Source: Occultella aeris (lineage in GTDB: Bacteria > Actinomycetota > Actinomycetes > Actinomycetales > Beutenbergiaceae). Taken from it: DNA of 64,000 bases. Of this stretch, positions 6,960-15,213 are shown one piece after another (the stretch's first letter is position 1; each line of letters opens with the position of its first letter). Position numbers and translations under genes: made by a program. Below the pieces are notes generated by a model. The model was not told the DNA's origin and did no database searches. It saw only the letters and a program-made list of their open reading frames with translations. The stretch is from contig NZ_CACRYJ010000053.1 in assembly GCF_902703175.1 (NCBI RefSeq), positions 123,470-187,469 on the forward strand, given 5' to 3'.

Positions 6960-8309
6960 TCAGCAGGCGCCGGTGAGATCACCCGCGCTGGCACCGGTCG
7001 TCCCGGCCTCGGACGGCGCCTGCGAGGCTGCTCCCTCCGATTCCGTGCTGTCCGACGGCGGCGCGCCCGTTGGGGCGTCGACGTCGCCCGGTGTGGTGGT
7101 CGCCGAGGCGCCCGGCGTGGTGGCACCGTCGGAGTCCTCGGCGCCGAGGATCGGCTCGTCCGCGGCCATCGCTTCCCAGATGTCATCGACCGCGTTGGTC
7201 CAGACGACCCGGTTCGGGTCCTGCGGGTACGCGGCGTAGGGGGTGGTGAGGAACACCACGTCATCAGCGGAGAGGGACCGCAGGCTCAGGGCCAGACCGG
7301 CCATGCCGGTCAGGGACGAGAGATTCGCACTCATCGTCAGCGAGCCGAGTGCCGCGTTGACCATCCCGTACAGCGCCGGGCCGTCCGTGAGGATGTTCCG
7401 GGAGAGGACCTCCGCCACCATGGCGGACATCAAGTGCTGCTGGCGTTGGATCCGGCTCGTGTCGGAACCGTCGCCGAGACCGGCGCCCGTGCGGGCGCGG
7501 GCGTAGCCGAGGGCCTGCTCCCCGGTGAGGGTCTGCTGCCCGGCATCGAGGTAGAGGTTCGCCTTGGGTGCGGAGATCTCCTCCGGGATGCAGATGTCGA
7601 TGCCGCCGAGCGCGTTGACCATCTCGACGAAGCCGCCCATCTCGACCAGGACGAACCCGTCGATGATGAGCCCGGTGGCCGACTGGGCGAGGTTGATATC
7701 GCAGGCGACCGCGGACTCCTTGTCGCCGCCCACCTGCCACCCGGTCGCGTAGGCCGCGTTGTACTGCCCGTACCAGCCGCGGATCGTCTCGCCGGACGTC
7801 GTCGGGCAGTCCGGGATCTGGATCATGGTGTCGCGCGGGATCGAGACGAGTTCGACGCGGGACCGGTCCGCGGAGATGTGGGCGATGATGTGCGTGTCCG
7901 CCAGCACCGAGTCGGTTCCGTCGGCGACGGCACCATCGGCGCGACTGTCCGAACCGATGATGAGGATGTTCAGCGCCGTGCCCGCGTTCGGGTCGGCCGG
8001 CGGCGCCGGGGCGACGGTCTCGCCATCATCACCGGTGGGCTGCACGACCAGAGCGCCCGGATCGATGACCTCCACCTCGGACTGCAACTGGGCGAACACC
8101 GTGCCGCCGAAGGTGAGGGCGAAGGCGAGCGCGCCCACCACGCCGACCGCTGCGGTTCTCAGCGGGCCGCGCCGGATCCTCCGGGCATGCCGAGGCCGAC
8201 GTGTGGGCAACCCTCGATCCGTGGGTGTGGAGTTCCGGGCGCGTTCGGTCGTGGGGCGGCCGGACCGTCGGATCGGGACCGAAGACCTGGCGTGGCGGGC
8301 GGATGGCAT
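6960..8309 (-). CDS. LCP (LytR-CpsA-Psr) family cell-wall ligase
   Basis: 449 residues: a basic cytoplasmic N-terminus, one membrane anchor near residues 52-72, then an extracellular LCP domain. LNILIIGSDSRADG, DTHIIAHISADRSRVELVSIPRDTMIQIP and the QALGYARAR segment carry the conserved Asp and Arg residues that bind the polyprenyl-pyrophosphate lipid. LCP enzymes attach glycopolymers such as teichoic acid or arabinogalactan to peptidoglycan. The last 80 or so residues are a Ser/Thr/Pro/Ala tail ending in a cysteine; no LytR_C domain was seen. ATG 8309 is preferred over the upstream GTG 8348. Confidence 0.9.
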   Translation of the reverse strand: MPSARHARSSVPIRRSGRPTTERARNSTPTDRGLPTRRPRHARRIRRGPLRTAAVGVVGALAFALTFGGTVFAQLQSEVEVIDPGALVVQPTGDDGETVAPAPPADPNAGTALNILIIGSDSRADGAVADGTDSVLADTHIIAHISADRSRVELVSIPRDTMIQIPDCPTTSGETIRGWYGQYNAAYATGWQVGGDKESAVACDINLAQSATGLIIDGFVLVEMGGFVEMVNALGGIDICIPEEISAPKANLYLDAGQQTLTGEQALGYARARTGAGLGDGSDTSRIQRQQHLMSAMVAEVLSRNILTDGPALYGMVNAALGSLTMSANLSSLTGMAGLALSLRSLSADDVVFLTTPYAAYPQDPNRVVWTNAVDDIWEAMAADEPILGAEDSDGATTPGASATTTPGDVDAPTGAPPSDSTESEGAASQAPSEAGTTGASAGDLTGAC

Positions 8310-8389
8310 CGCCCCGATTTTAGGATCACTGCGCGCCGATATCCGCACACTCGCGGGCGCGCGCCGTGGACGGATGGTGCAGGATTGCG

Positions 8390-8776
8390 TCAGTCCCGAT
8401 CCGACTCCGTCGGCACCGACTCCACCGCAGCGTCAGTGCCCGCGGCGGACGCCTCGGATCGGGTCGGCACCAGCTTGAGGCCGACGACCGCGCCGATGAT
8501 GCCGAGGATGAACACGACCTTCCACACCGAGACCGATTCGGCACCGGTGGCGATCGCGTAGGTCACCGTGAGGGCTGCGCCGATCCCCGTCCAGACCGCG
8601 TAGGCGGTCCCGATCGGGATGGACCTCATGGCTCGCCCGAGCCCGAGCATGCTGAGCGTGAGGGCGACGACGAACACGATCGTCGGGACCAACTCGCTGA
8701 AGCCGTCCGACTGCCCGAGCGCGGTCGCCCAGACGGCCTCGAGGACGGCGCTGAGGAGCAGGATGAGCCACGGCAT
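8390..8776 (-). CDS. SMR-family exporter subunit, Gdx-like
   Basis: 128 residues with four membrane helices; the membrane-embedded glutamate is in MPWLILLLSAVLEAVWATAL (E13). GTAYAVWTGIGA in helix 3 is the small-multidrug-resistance signature, and the W-x2-E-x2-W spacing resembles the guanidinium exporter (SugE/Gdx) clade. The C-terminus carries an extra 20-residue acidic tail. It starts one base after the stop of the other SMR gene. Paired SMR genes usually encode a heterodimer. The guanidine-III riboswitch upstream of the pair predicts guanidinium as substrate. Confidence 0.9.
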   Translation of the reverse strand: MPWLILLLSAVLEAVWATALGQSDGFSELVPTIVFVVALTLSMLGLGRAMRSIPIGTAYAVWTGIGAALTVTYAIATGAESVSVWKVVFILGIIGAVVGLKLVPTRSEASAAGTDAAVESVPTESDRD

Positions 8777-8777
8777 C

Positions 8778-9092
8778 TCAACTCACCACCTTGAGGCCGA
8801 CGACGCTGCCGACGAGCAGGACCAGCAGCGCGATCCGCGCGATCGACGCGGGTTCCTTGCGCGTGATCATCGCCCAGACGACGGTCAGTGACGCACCGAT
8901 GCCGACCCAGACGGCGTAGGCCGTGCCGGTCGGCAGGGTCGTCATCGCGTACGCGAGACCGGCCATGCTGGCGAGCATGGCGACGACGAACAGCACCGAC
9001 GGGCGAACCCGCTTGAAGCCGTCTGAGGCGGACAGAGCCGAGGCCCAGACCGCCTCGAGCATTCCGGACAGGACAAGAATCAACCAAGCCAT
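8778..9092 (-). CDS. SMR-family exporter subunit, Gdx-like, riboswitch-controlled
   Basis: 104 residues, four membrane helices, E13 in MAWLILVLSGMLEAVWASAL, and GTAYAVWVGIGA in helix 3. This is the standard length for the family. I start at ATG 9092, right after the riboswitch and GAAGG ribosome site; the longer frame would translate the aptamer. It is the first gene of a two-gene operon with its SMR partner. As guanidinium exporters these proteins swap protons for guanidinium. The substrate is inferred from the riboswitch and clade. Confidence 0.92.
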   Translation of the reverse strand: MAWLILVLSGMLEAVWASALSASDGFKRVRPSVLFVVAMLASMAGLAYAMTTLPTGTAYAVWVGIGASLTVVWAMITRKEPASIARIALLVLLVGSVVGLKVVS

Positions 9093-9168
9093 GATGAGGC
9101 CTTCTGAGTCAGTCTTGTCGCGATGCGGGTACTGCTCCCTCGTCCGCAGACCCTCCTCGGGCCTCATC
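9093..9168 (-). ncRNA. Guanidine-III riboswitch with ribosome-site-masking stem
   Basis: On the minus strand 9147-9106 reads GCGGACGAGGG, then AGCAGTACCCGCA, then TCGCGACAAGACTGACTC. This has the conserved ykkC-III/guanidine-III blocks GGACGAGG, TACCCG and GACAAGAC in order and at the right distance. UGCGG pairs with CCGCA (P1), and GAGCAGU pairs with ACUGACUC with one bulged A (pseudoknot). Outside the aptamer GATGAGGCC (9168-9160) is exactly complementary to GGCCTCATC (9101-9093), the nine bases before the ATG, which include the GG of the ribosome site. That gives a ready on/off switch for translation. The switch direction is inference. Confidence 0.9.
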
Positions 9169-9172
9169 GACC

Positions 9173-9201
9173 AGGGTAGCCAAACAGGTCGACGGCGTCC
9201 A
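9173..9201 (-). promoter_or_regulatory. Possible promoter of the guanidine riboswitch operon
   Basis: On the minus strand TGGACG (9201-9196) and TACCCT (9178-9173) are 17 bases apart. A start about seven bases downstream would put the RNA 5' end at the first arm of the masking stem. This fits well but rests on weak hexamers. Confidence 0.35.
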
Positions 9202-9246
9202 CGTGGGTTCGGTCACCACCTCACGTCGGTCATCGGCCGGCTCCGG

Positions 9247-10554
9247 TCAGCCCGGCGTGGCCGCGGCGGCCGCCCGCGCGGCCGCGGGCAGGGCCGCGAG
9301 GATCTGCTCGACTGCTGCGTCGTCGTGTGCGGCCGAGACGAACCAGGCCTCGAACGCCGAGGGCGGCAGGTTCACCCCGGCGTCGAGCATCGCGTGGAAG
9401 AACGGCGGGTAACGCCACGCCTGCGCGGCCTTGACCTCGTCGTAGGTGCGCGGCCCGGGCCCGGACCAGCCGCACTCGCCCGGGCTGCCGAACGCGAACG
9501 AGAACAGGTTGCCCGCCCGCTGCACCGCGACCGGGACTCCCTCGGCTGCCAGGGCGGCCCGCACGGCTTCCGCGATCGTGTCGGCGGCGGCGTCCACCCG
9601 GGCGTACACGCCGCCGTCGGCCAGGCGCAGGGTCGCCGCGCCGGCGGCGACCGCCACCGGGTTCCCGGACAGGGTGCCGGCCTGGTAGACCGGCCCTGCC
9701 GGTGCGAGCATCCGCATCACGTCCGCCCGGCCGGCGAGCGCCGCGACGGGCAGGCCGCCGCCGATGACCTTGCCGAACGTGAGCAGGTCCGGGGTCCAGC
9801 CGCCCTCGAGGCCCCACCAGCCGGCCGGGCCCACCCGGAACCCGGTGAGCACCTCGTCGGCGATGAACAGGGCACCCTCGGCGTGGGCGATCTCGGCGAC
9901 TGCGGCGTTGAATCCAGGGTTGGGCGCCACCACGCCCATGTTCGCGGCGGCGGCCTCGGTGATGACGGCGGCGATCCTGCCGGGGTGGGCGGCGAACGCG
10001 GCTCGCACGGCATCCAGGTCGTTGTAGCCGATCACGATGGTCTGCGCGGCGAACGCGGCGGGCACCCCGGCCGAGCCGGGCAGGGACAGGGTGGCGACCC
10101 CGGACCCGGCCTCGGCGAGCAGGCCGTCGGAGTGGCCGTGGTAGTGCCCGGCGAACTTGATGATCAGGTCCCGGCCGGTGAACCCGCGGGCCACCCGCAG
10201 GGCCGTCATGGTGGCCTCGGTGCCGGTGGAGACGAGCCGGACCAGCTCGGCGACGCCCACCCGCTCCCGGATCAGCTCGGCCAGCTCGATCTCCCCCGGG
10301 GTGGGCGCCCCGAACGAGAGCCCACGGGCCGCGGCCTCCTGCACCGCGGCGACGACCTCCGGGTGCGCATGCCCGAGCAGCGCCGGCCCCCACGAGCCGA
10401 CCAGGTCCACATACTCCCGCCCGGCCGAGTCGGTGACCCGCGGGCCGCTCGCGGAGACGAGGAACAGCGGGTCCCCGCCCACGCCGTTGAAGGCGCGCAC
10501 GGGCGAGTTCACCCCGCCGGGGATCACGGCGGCGGCGCGGTCGAACAGGGTCAT
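9247..10554 (-). CDS. hemL: Glutamate-1-semialdehyde 2,1-aminomutase
   Basis: 435 residues, the normal length. This PLP enzyme turns glutamate-1-semialdehyde into 5-aminolevulinate, the second step of the C5 heme route after HemA. It begins [22 protein letters not shown], with [14 protein letters not shown] and [20 protein letters not shown]. The PLP lysine is in [22 protein letters not shown] 10554 overlaps the hemB stop (ATGA); the much longer upstream frame is only antisense-like sequence through hemB. Last gene of the minus-strand heme operon. Confidence 0.96.
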   Translation of the reverse strand: MTLFDRAAAVIPGGVNSPVRAFNGVGGDPLFLVSASGPRVTDSAGREYVDLVGSWGPALLGHAHPEVVAAVQEAAARGLSFGAPTPGEIELAELIRERVGVAELVRLVSTGTEATMTALRVARGFTGRDLIIKFAGHYHGHSDGLLAEAGSGVATLSLPGSAGVPAAFAAQTIVIGYNDLDAVRAAFAAHPGRIAAVITEAAAANMGVVAPNPGFNAAVAEIAHAEGALFIADEVLTGFRVGPAGWWGLEGGWTPDLLTFGKVIGGGLPVAALAGRADVMRMLAPAGPVYQAGTLSGNPVAVAAGAATLRLADGGVYARVDAAADTIAEAVRAALAAEGVPVAVQRAGNLFSFAFGSPGECGWSGPGPRTYDEVKAAQAWRYPPFFHAMLDAGVNLPPSAFEAWFVSAAHDDAAVEQILAALPAAARAAAAATPG

Positions 10555-11543
10555 CGGGGGTCCGTTCCGGGCAGCTGCCCACGAGTGAGTCGGTCGGCCA
10601 GTTCCACGGCCCAGTAGGTCAGCACGGCGTCCGCGCCGGCCCTCTTGATGGACAGCACCGTCTCGGCGATCGTGCGGTCCCGGTCCAGCCAGCCGTTCGC
10701 GGCGGCGGCCTCGACCATCGCGTACTCGCCGGAGACCTGGTAGGCCCAGACCGGGACCGGGGAGGTGGCGGCGACGTCGGCCAGCACGTCGAGGTAGCTG
10801 AGCGCGGGCTTGACCATGACCACGTCCGCGCCCTCGGCGACGTCCAGGTCCGCCTCCCGGGCACCCTCGCGGCGGTTCGCCGGGTCCAGCTGGTAGCTGC
10901 GCCGGTCCCCGGTCAGCTGGGAGTCGACGGCCTCGCGGAACGGCCCGTAGAACGCGGAGGCGTACTTGGCTGCGTAAGCCAGGATCGCGACGTCGGTGTG
11001 GCCCTGCGCATCGAGGGCGTCCCGGACGGCGGCGACCTGGCCGTCCATCATGCCGCTCAGTCCGAGCAGCGCGGACCCGGCGCGGGCCTGCGCCAGGCCC
11101 ATCTCTGCGTACCGCTCGAGGGTGGCGTCGTTGTCGACCCGGCCGGCGGCGTCCAGGACCCCGCAGTGGCCGTGGTCGGTGAACTCGTCCAGGCACAGGT
11201 CCGTCTGGACGACGACGGCGTCCCCCACCTCCGCGGCGACGGCGGCGGTGGCCACGTTCAGGATGCCGTTCGGGTCGGTGGCGCCGGTGCCGGTCGCATC
11301 CCTGACCTCGGGCACGCCGAACAGCATCAGCCCACCGACCCCGGCCTCGGCGGCCTCGGTCGCGGCCCGGCGCAGGGAGTCGAGGGAGTGCTGGAGCACC
11401 CCCGGCATCGAGGCGATCGGCCGGGACTCGGCGGCCTCGATGACGAACATCGGCAGCACCAGGTCGCTCGGGTGCAGGCGGGTCTGCGCGACGAGTCGGC
11501 GCATGGCCGGGGTGGCTCGCAGACGGCGGGGTCGGATCCTCAA
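10551..11543 (-). CDS. hemB: Porphobilinogen synthase (delta-aminolevulinate dehydratase)
   Basis: 330 residues. It joins two 5-aminolevulinates into porphobilinogen. The two catalytic lysines are in [16 protein letters not shown] and [11 protein letters not shown]. The metal loop reads [15 protein letters not shown]: the first and third zinc cysteines of the E. coli enzyme are kept, but the middle one is Asp. This is neither the full three-cysteine zinc type nor the cysteine-free magnesium type. It overlaps hemD at its start and hemL at its stop by four bases each. Confidence 0.96.
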   Translation of the reverse strand: MRIRPRRLRATPAMRRLVAQTRLHPSDLVLPMFVIEAAESRPIASMPGVLQHSLDSLRRAATEAAEAGVGGLMLFGVPEVRDATGTGATDPNGILNVATAAVAAEVGDAVVVQTDLCLDEFTDHGHCGVLDAAGRVDNDATLERYAEMGLAQARAGSALLGLSGMMDGQVAAVRDALDAQGHTDVAILAYAAKYASAFYGPFREAVDSQLTGDRRSYQLDPANRREGAREADLDVAEGADVVMVKPALSYLDVLADVAATSPVPVWAYQVSGEYAMVEAAAANGWLDRDRTIAETVLSIKRAGADAVLTYWAVELADRLTRGQLPGTDPR

Positions 11544-12295
11544 CTGACGTCCTCCAGTGCCCTGATCAGGGCCTCGATCGTGCGTTCGGGTGCGACGACG
11601 TCCGCGCGGAGGCCGACGGCGGCCGCGTCCTGCGCGGTCACCGGGCCGAGGCAGGCGATGGTCATGGCGGCGGGCAGGTCGAACCGGGCCAGCGACTTTG
11701 CCACGGAACCACTGGTGACGAGCGCGGCGTCCGCCCGGCCGGCGGCCAGGTCCGCGGCAGTGGCCCCCTCGACGGCCAGCTCCTCGACGCGGTAGCCCAC
11801 CACGCTGTCCACCCAGTGCCCACGCTCGCTCAGCCCGTCGGCCAGGGTGTCCCGGGCGAGCTCGGAGTGCAGCACCAGGACCCGGGACGGGCTGGGGATC
11901 GCCGATGCCCTACGTGACACGGCCTCGATGCCCGCGAGTTCCCAGGCCTGCAACAGGCCCTCGGCGCTGAAGTCCGACTCCGGGACCAGGTCCACCGCGA
12001 ATCCGGCACCCTCGAGGGCGGCGGCCGTGGCCGGGCCGACGGCGGCGACCTTGGCCAGCACGTCCGTGGAGGCATCGAGGACTCCGACGGTGGCCGCCGA
12101 CGTCACCACCAGCCAGTCGTAACCGCCCGCGGCGAGCCGGTCCAGTGCGCCACGGACCTGCGCGGTGTGCAGCGGGCGGGTGTCCACCAGCGGCACCACC
12201 CAGCCGGTCGCGCCGCGCTCGGCGAGCAGGTCACAGACCCGCTCACCCCAGCTACCGCCCCGAGGGACCAGCACCGTGCGACCGGCGAGCGTCAT
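11540..12295 (-). CDS. hemD: Uroporphyrinogen-III synthase
   Basis: 251 residues. HemD enzymes close and invert ring D of hydroxymethylbilane. The family is poorly conserved, so the call leans on context: it sits between hemC and hemB and has the expected length and alpha/beta two-domain pattern, with [23 protein letters not shown] at the start, [11 protein letters not shown], and a late [27 protein letters not shown] 12295 starts the protein at [14 protein letters not shown]; the frame extends nine codons upstream to 12322, into the end of hemC. The hemC stop lies 7 bases upstream. Confidence 0.92.
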   Translation of the reverse strand: MTLAGRTVLVPRGGSWGERVCDLLAERGATGWVVPLVDTRPLHTAQVRGALDRLAAGGYDWLVVTSAATVGVLDASTDVLAKVAAVGPATAAALEGAGFAVDLVPESDFSAEGLLQAWELAGIEAVSRRASAIPSPSRVLVLHSELARDTLADGLSERGHWVDSVVGYRVEELAVEGATAADLAAGRADAALVTSGSVAKSLARFDLPAAMTIACLGPVTAQDAAAVGLRADVVAPERTIEALIRALEDVS

Positions 12296-12302
12296 CGACG
12301 CC

Positions 12303-13223
12303 TCAGCCCGTGATCCATGCACCGGCGCCCGCGGCGATCAGGTCGGCCGCGACCGCGCTCCCGATTGCCGCCGCCTCATCCGGCCGGCCGCTCGCGGTGG
12401 CGGTTCGTGACTCGCCACCGCCCGGACGGTACGCCGACCCGGAGACCGTCAGGACGCCGTCGGACACCGTTGCCGTGGCACCCACGGGGGCGGCGCAGCC
12501 GGCCTCGAGGGTGGCGAGCAGGGACCGCTCGGCCGTCGCGGCGGCCCAGGCGTCCACGTCGTGGATCCCTGCCAGGGCCGCAGCCAGGGGCGTGCCGGTC
12601 GCGTCACCCTCGCGGATCTCGACGGCGAGCACCCCCTGCCCGGGTGCGCCCGGCCACGTGTCGAGGCCGAGCTCGACGGTGATCGCGTCGGCCCGGCCGA
12701 TGCGGCGCAGCCCGGCCGCGGCGAGGATCACGGCGTCGAGCTCGCCGTCGCTGACGAAGCCGAGGCGGGTGTCGACGTTGCCGCGGATGTCCACGACCTC
12801 CAGGTCCGGGCGCGCGGTGCGCAACTGGGCCGCGCGGCGTGGGGACCCGGTTCCGACCCGGGCGCCGGCAGGCAGGGTGGCCAGGGTCAGTCCGTCCCGA
12901 GCGCACAGGGCGTCGCGGGCGTCCTCACGCGGTGGGGTGGCGGCCACGACCAGGCCGGGGTGCGGGGTCGTCGGCAGGTCCTTGAGGGAGTGCACCACGG
13001 CATCACACTCCCCCGCCAGCAGAGCGGTCCGCAACACCGCGGCGAACACCCCGGTGCCACCGAGGGAGGCCAGCGAGGCCCGGCTCCGGTCCCCCTCACT
13101 GGTCATCGGCACCAGTTCGGTGCGCAGCCCCGCGGCGGTCAGCGCGTCGGCGACGGTCTGCGTCTGGGTCCGTGCGAGCCGTGATGCACGGGTGCCGATG
13201 CGGGTGAGGGCGACGGCGGTCAC
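12303..13223 (-). CDS. hemC: Hydroxymethylbilane synthase (porphobilinogen deaminase)
   Basis: 306 residues. It polymerises four porphobilinogens on a dipyrromethane cofactor bound to the Cys in LEAGCAAPVGATA. The N-terminus TRIGTRASRLARTQTQTVADAL and the VVHSLKDLPTTPHPGL and GTGSPRRAAQLRTARPDLEVVDIRGNVDTR blocks are all family signatures. The start is GTG 13223, overlapping the hemH stop (GTGA). The longer frame begins inside hemH and has no family match before this GTG. Confidence 0.96.
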   Translation of the reverse strand: MTAVALTRIGTRASRLARTQTQTVADALTAAGLRTELVPMTSEGDRSRASLASLGGTGVFAAVLRTALLAGECDAVVHSLKDLPTTPHPGLVVAATPPREDARDALCARDGLTLATLPAGARVGTGSPRRAAQLRTARPDLEVVDIRGNVDTRLGFVSDGELDAVILAAAGLRRIGRADAITVELGLDTWPGAPGQGVLAVEIREGDATGTPLAAALAGIHDVDAWAAATAERSLLATLEAGCAAPVGATATVSDGVLTVSGSAYRPGGGESRTATASGRPDEAAAIGSAVAADLIAAGAGAWITG

Positions 13224-14458
13224 GGTGCCAGCCCGGCCACCGCGGGTCGGAAGCCCCGGCGGGCGTTCTCGCAGCACCCGGGGCGGCAGACGTCGTACCA
13301 GGGCCCGAGGGAGGTCAGCGCGGGCCGGGCCGCGACCGGAGTGCCCTCGAGCCGTTCGACGACGAGATCCACCAGGCCCGCCACGAACTTCGGGTGGATG
13401 CCTGGCGTGGGCACCCGCGCGGCCGCGATCTGGTGCTCGGCGGCGGTCTCCATGGCCTCGGTGTCGAGGTCCCAGGCCACCTCCATGTGGTCGGAGAGGA
13501 ACCCGAGCGGCACGATCACCACGCCGTCGACGCCCTTGGCCGGGAGCTCGGCGATGGCGTCGTTGACGTCCGGCTCCAGCCAGGGCTGGCTGGGCGGGCC
13601 GGAGCGGGACTGGTAGACGAGCTGCCAGGGCGTCTCGGGCTCGCCGATCGCCTCCATGACCACCTCGGCGACCGCACGGTGCTGCGCGGCGTACGCGCCG
13701 CCGTCGCCGAGGCCGAGCTCGGCGGGGCCGGAGCGCTGCGCGTCGCCCATCGGGATGGAGTGGGTCGCGAAGAGCACCTCGATGGTGCTCGCGCCGTGCT
13801 CGCGCAGCGTGGCCAGCCCGGCCGCGACACCGTCGACGAACGGGGCCACGAAGCCCGGGTGGTCGAAGTACTGGCGCACCTTGTCCACCTCGAGGACGCC
13901 CCCGAGGCCGGTGTCCTCGAGCGCGTCGGCGAGGTCCTCGCGGTACTGCCGGCAGCTGGAGTAGGAGGAGTACGCGCTGGTCGGGATGGCGAGCAGGCGG
14001 CGGTGCCCCGCGGCGTCGGCCTCCCGGAGCGCGTCGTTGAGGTAGGGGTCCCAGTTGCGGTTGCCCCAGTAGATCGGCAGCTCGATGCCACGGCCGGCCA
14101 GCTCGGTCTCGAGCGCCGCCTTGAGCTGGCGGTTGTGGGAGTTGATGGGGCTCACCCCACCGAACGCTCGGTAGTGGTGGGCCACCTCCTCCAGGCGCTC
14201 GTCCGGGATACCGCGGCCGGCGGTGACGTTGCGCAGGAACGGTAGGACGTCGTCCTGTCCCTCGGGGCCGCCGAAGCCGGCCAGCACGATCGCGTCGTAG
14301 GCGACCGGCTCGGTCACGTGCTCGGGTCCGGCCTGGGCGGCCGGCGGGGCCGCGGGGACGACGGCGCCGGGAGCCATCGCCACGGTGGTGGCGGGGGCGG
14401 GCTTGCGGCCCCGTCGGGGGGCGCTGCTCGATTGCTCCGTGGTGTCCACCGTGCTCAC
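13220..14458 (-). CDS. hemH: Coproporphyrin III ferrochelatase (CpfC/HemH)
   Basis: 412 residues. It inserts iron into coproporphyrin III in the coproporphyrin-dependent pathway. The core starts at YDAIVLAGFGGPEGQDDVLPFLRNV; the metal-site histidine is in FATHSIPM and the glutamate in PPSQPWLEPDV. An internal Cys in SSYSSCRQYRED plus three near the C-terminus (CRPGCC) match the four ligands of the [2Fe-2S] cluster in actinobacterial ferrochelatases. An extra Pro/Ala-rich N-terminal segment of about 50 residues precedes the fold. GTG 14458 overlaps the hemQ stop. Confidence 0.95.
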   Translation of the reverse strand: MSTVDTTEQSSSAPRRGRKPAPATTVAMAPGAVVPAAPPAAQAGPEHVTEPVAYDAIVLAGFGGPEGQDDVLPFLRNVTAGRGIPDERLEEVAHHYRAFGGVSPINSHNRQLKAALETELAGRGIELPIYWGNRNWDPYLNDALREADAAGHRRLLAIPTSAYSSYSSCRQYREDLADALEDTGLGGVLEVDKVRQYFDHPGFVAPFVDGVAAGLATLREHGASTIEVLFATHSIPMGDAQRSGPAELGLGDGGAYAAQHRAVAEVVMEAIGEPETPWQLVYQSRSGPPSQPWLEPDVNDAIAELPAKGVDGVVIVPLGFLSDHMEVAWDLDTEAMETAAEHQIAAARVPTPGIHPKFVAGLVDLVVERLEGTPVAARPALTSLGPWYDVCRPGCCENARRGFRPAVAGLAP

Positions 14459-15168
14459 GCCAGCACCTGCGCGAGCTCGGCGACGCTGACCCGGCGGCCG
14501 GTGTAGAACGGGGTCTCCTCGCGCACGTGGCGGCGGGCGTCGGTGTAGCGCAGGTCCCGCATCAGGTCCACCAGGTTCGCGAGGTCGTCGTCCTCGAGGG
14601 CGAGGATCCACTCGTAGTCGCCGAGCGCGAACGCGGCGACGGTGTTGGAGAGCACCGACCGGAACTGTGAACCGCGGCGGCCGTGGTCGGCGAGCATCTG
14701 CCGGCGCTCGTCCTCGGGCAGCAGGTACCACTCGTGGGAGCGCACGAACGGATAGACGGTCAGCCACGCGGCCGGCTCCTTGCCGCGCAGGAACGCGGGC
14801 ACATGCCGGGCGTTGAACTCCGCCTCACGGTGCATGCCGAGCGTGTTCCAGGTCGGTAGGAGGCTGCTCAGCAGGGCGGTGCGACGCAGGTCCCGCAGGC
14901 CCGCCTGGAGGTCCTCGGCGCGGTCGCCGTGGATCCAGATCAGCGCGTCCGCGTCGGCCTTGATGCTGGAGACGTCGTAGAGCCCGCGCGTGGTGACGCC
15001 GGCTGCGGCCAAGCGCTCGATGGTGGCCTCGACCTCGGCGACGGCGGCATCGGAGACGTCCGCGGCGCGGTGGGGGTCACGGCGCAGGACCGACCAGAGT
15101 GTGTAGCCCTCGGGGTTCTCCTCGGCGGCCGTCTGCTGGGGGTTCGACGCGTTGCTCTCGGTGGTCAC
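14455..15168 (-). CDS. hemQ: Coproheme decarboxylase (HemQ/ChdC)
   Basis: 237 residues of the chlorite-dismutase-like fold. HemQ decarboxylates iron-coproporphyrin to heme b, the last step of the Gram-positive pathway. GYTLWSVLRRD opens the fold. The substrate-radical tyrosine lies in TVYPFVRSHEWYLLPEDER, a conserved His in LGMHREAEFNARHVPAFLRG, and the proximal heme His in MLADHGRRG. The start is GTG 15168 or the GTG seven codons upstream; neither has a strong ribosome site. Overlaps hemH by four bases. Confidence 0.94.
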   Translation of the reverse strand: MTTESNASNPQQTAAEENPEGYTLWSVLRRDPHRAADVSDAAVAEVEATIERLAAAGVTTRGLYDVSSIKADADALIWIHGDRAEDLQAGLRDLRRTALLSSLLPTWNTLGMHREAEFNARHVPAFLRGKEPAAWLTVYPFVRSHEWYLLPEDERRQMLADHGRRGSQFRSVLSNTVAAFALGDYEWILALEDDDLANLVDLMRDLRYTDARRHVREETPFYTGRRVSVAELAQVLA

Positions 15169-15213
15169 CCGATCACCATAAACCCGCACCAGAATGCCGA
15201 TGACGACGGTCCG

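Noticed and set aside
10555..11196. N-terminal extension of hemL to 649 residues
   Set aside because: The extra 214 residues overlap hemB in another frame and are Arg/Gly low-complexity; ATG 10554 gives the normal protein.
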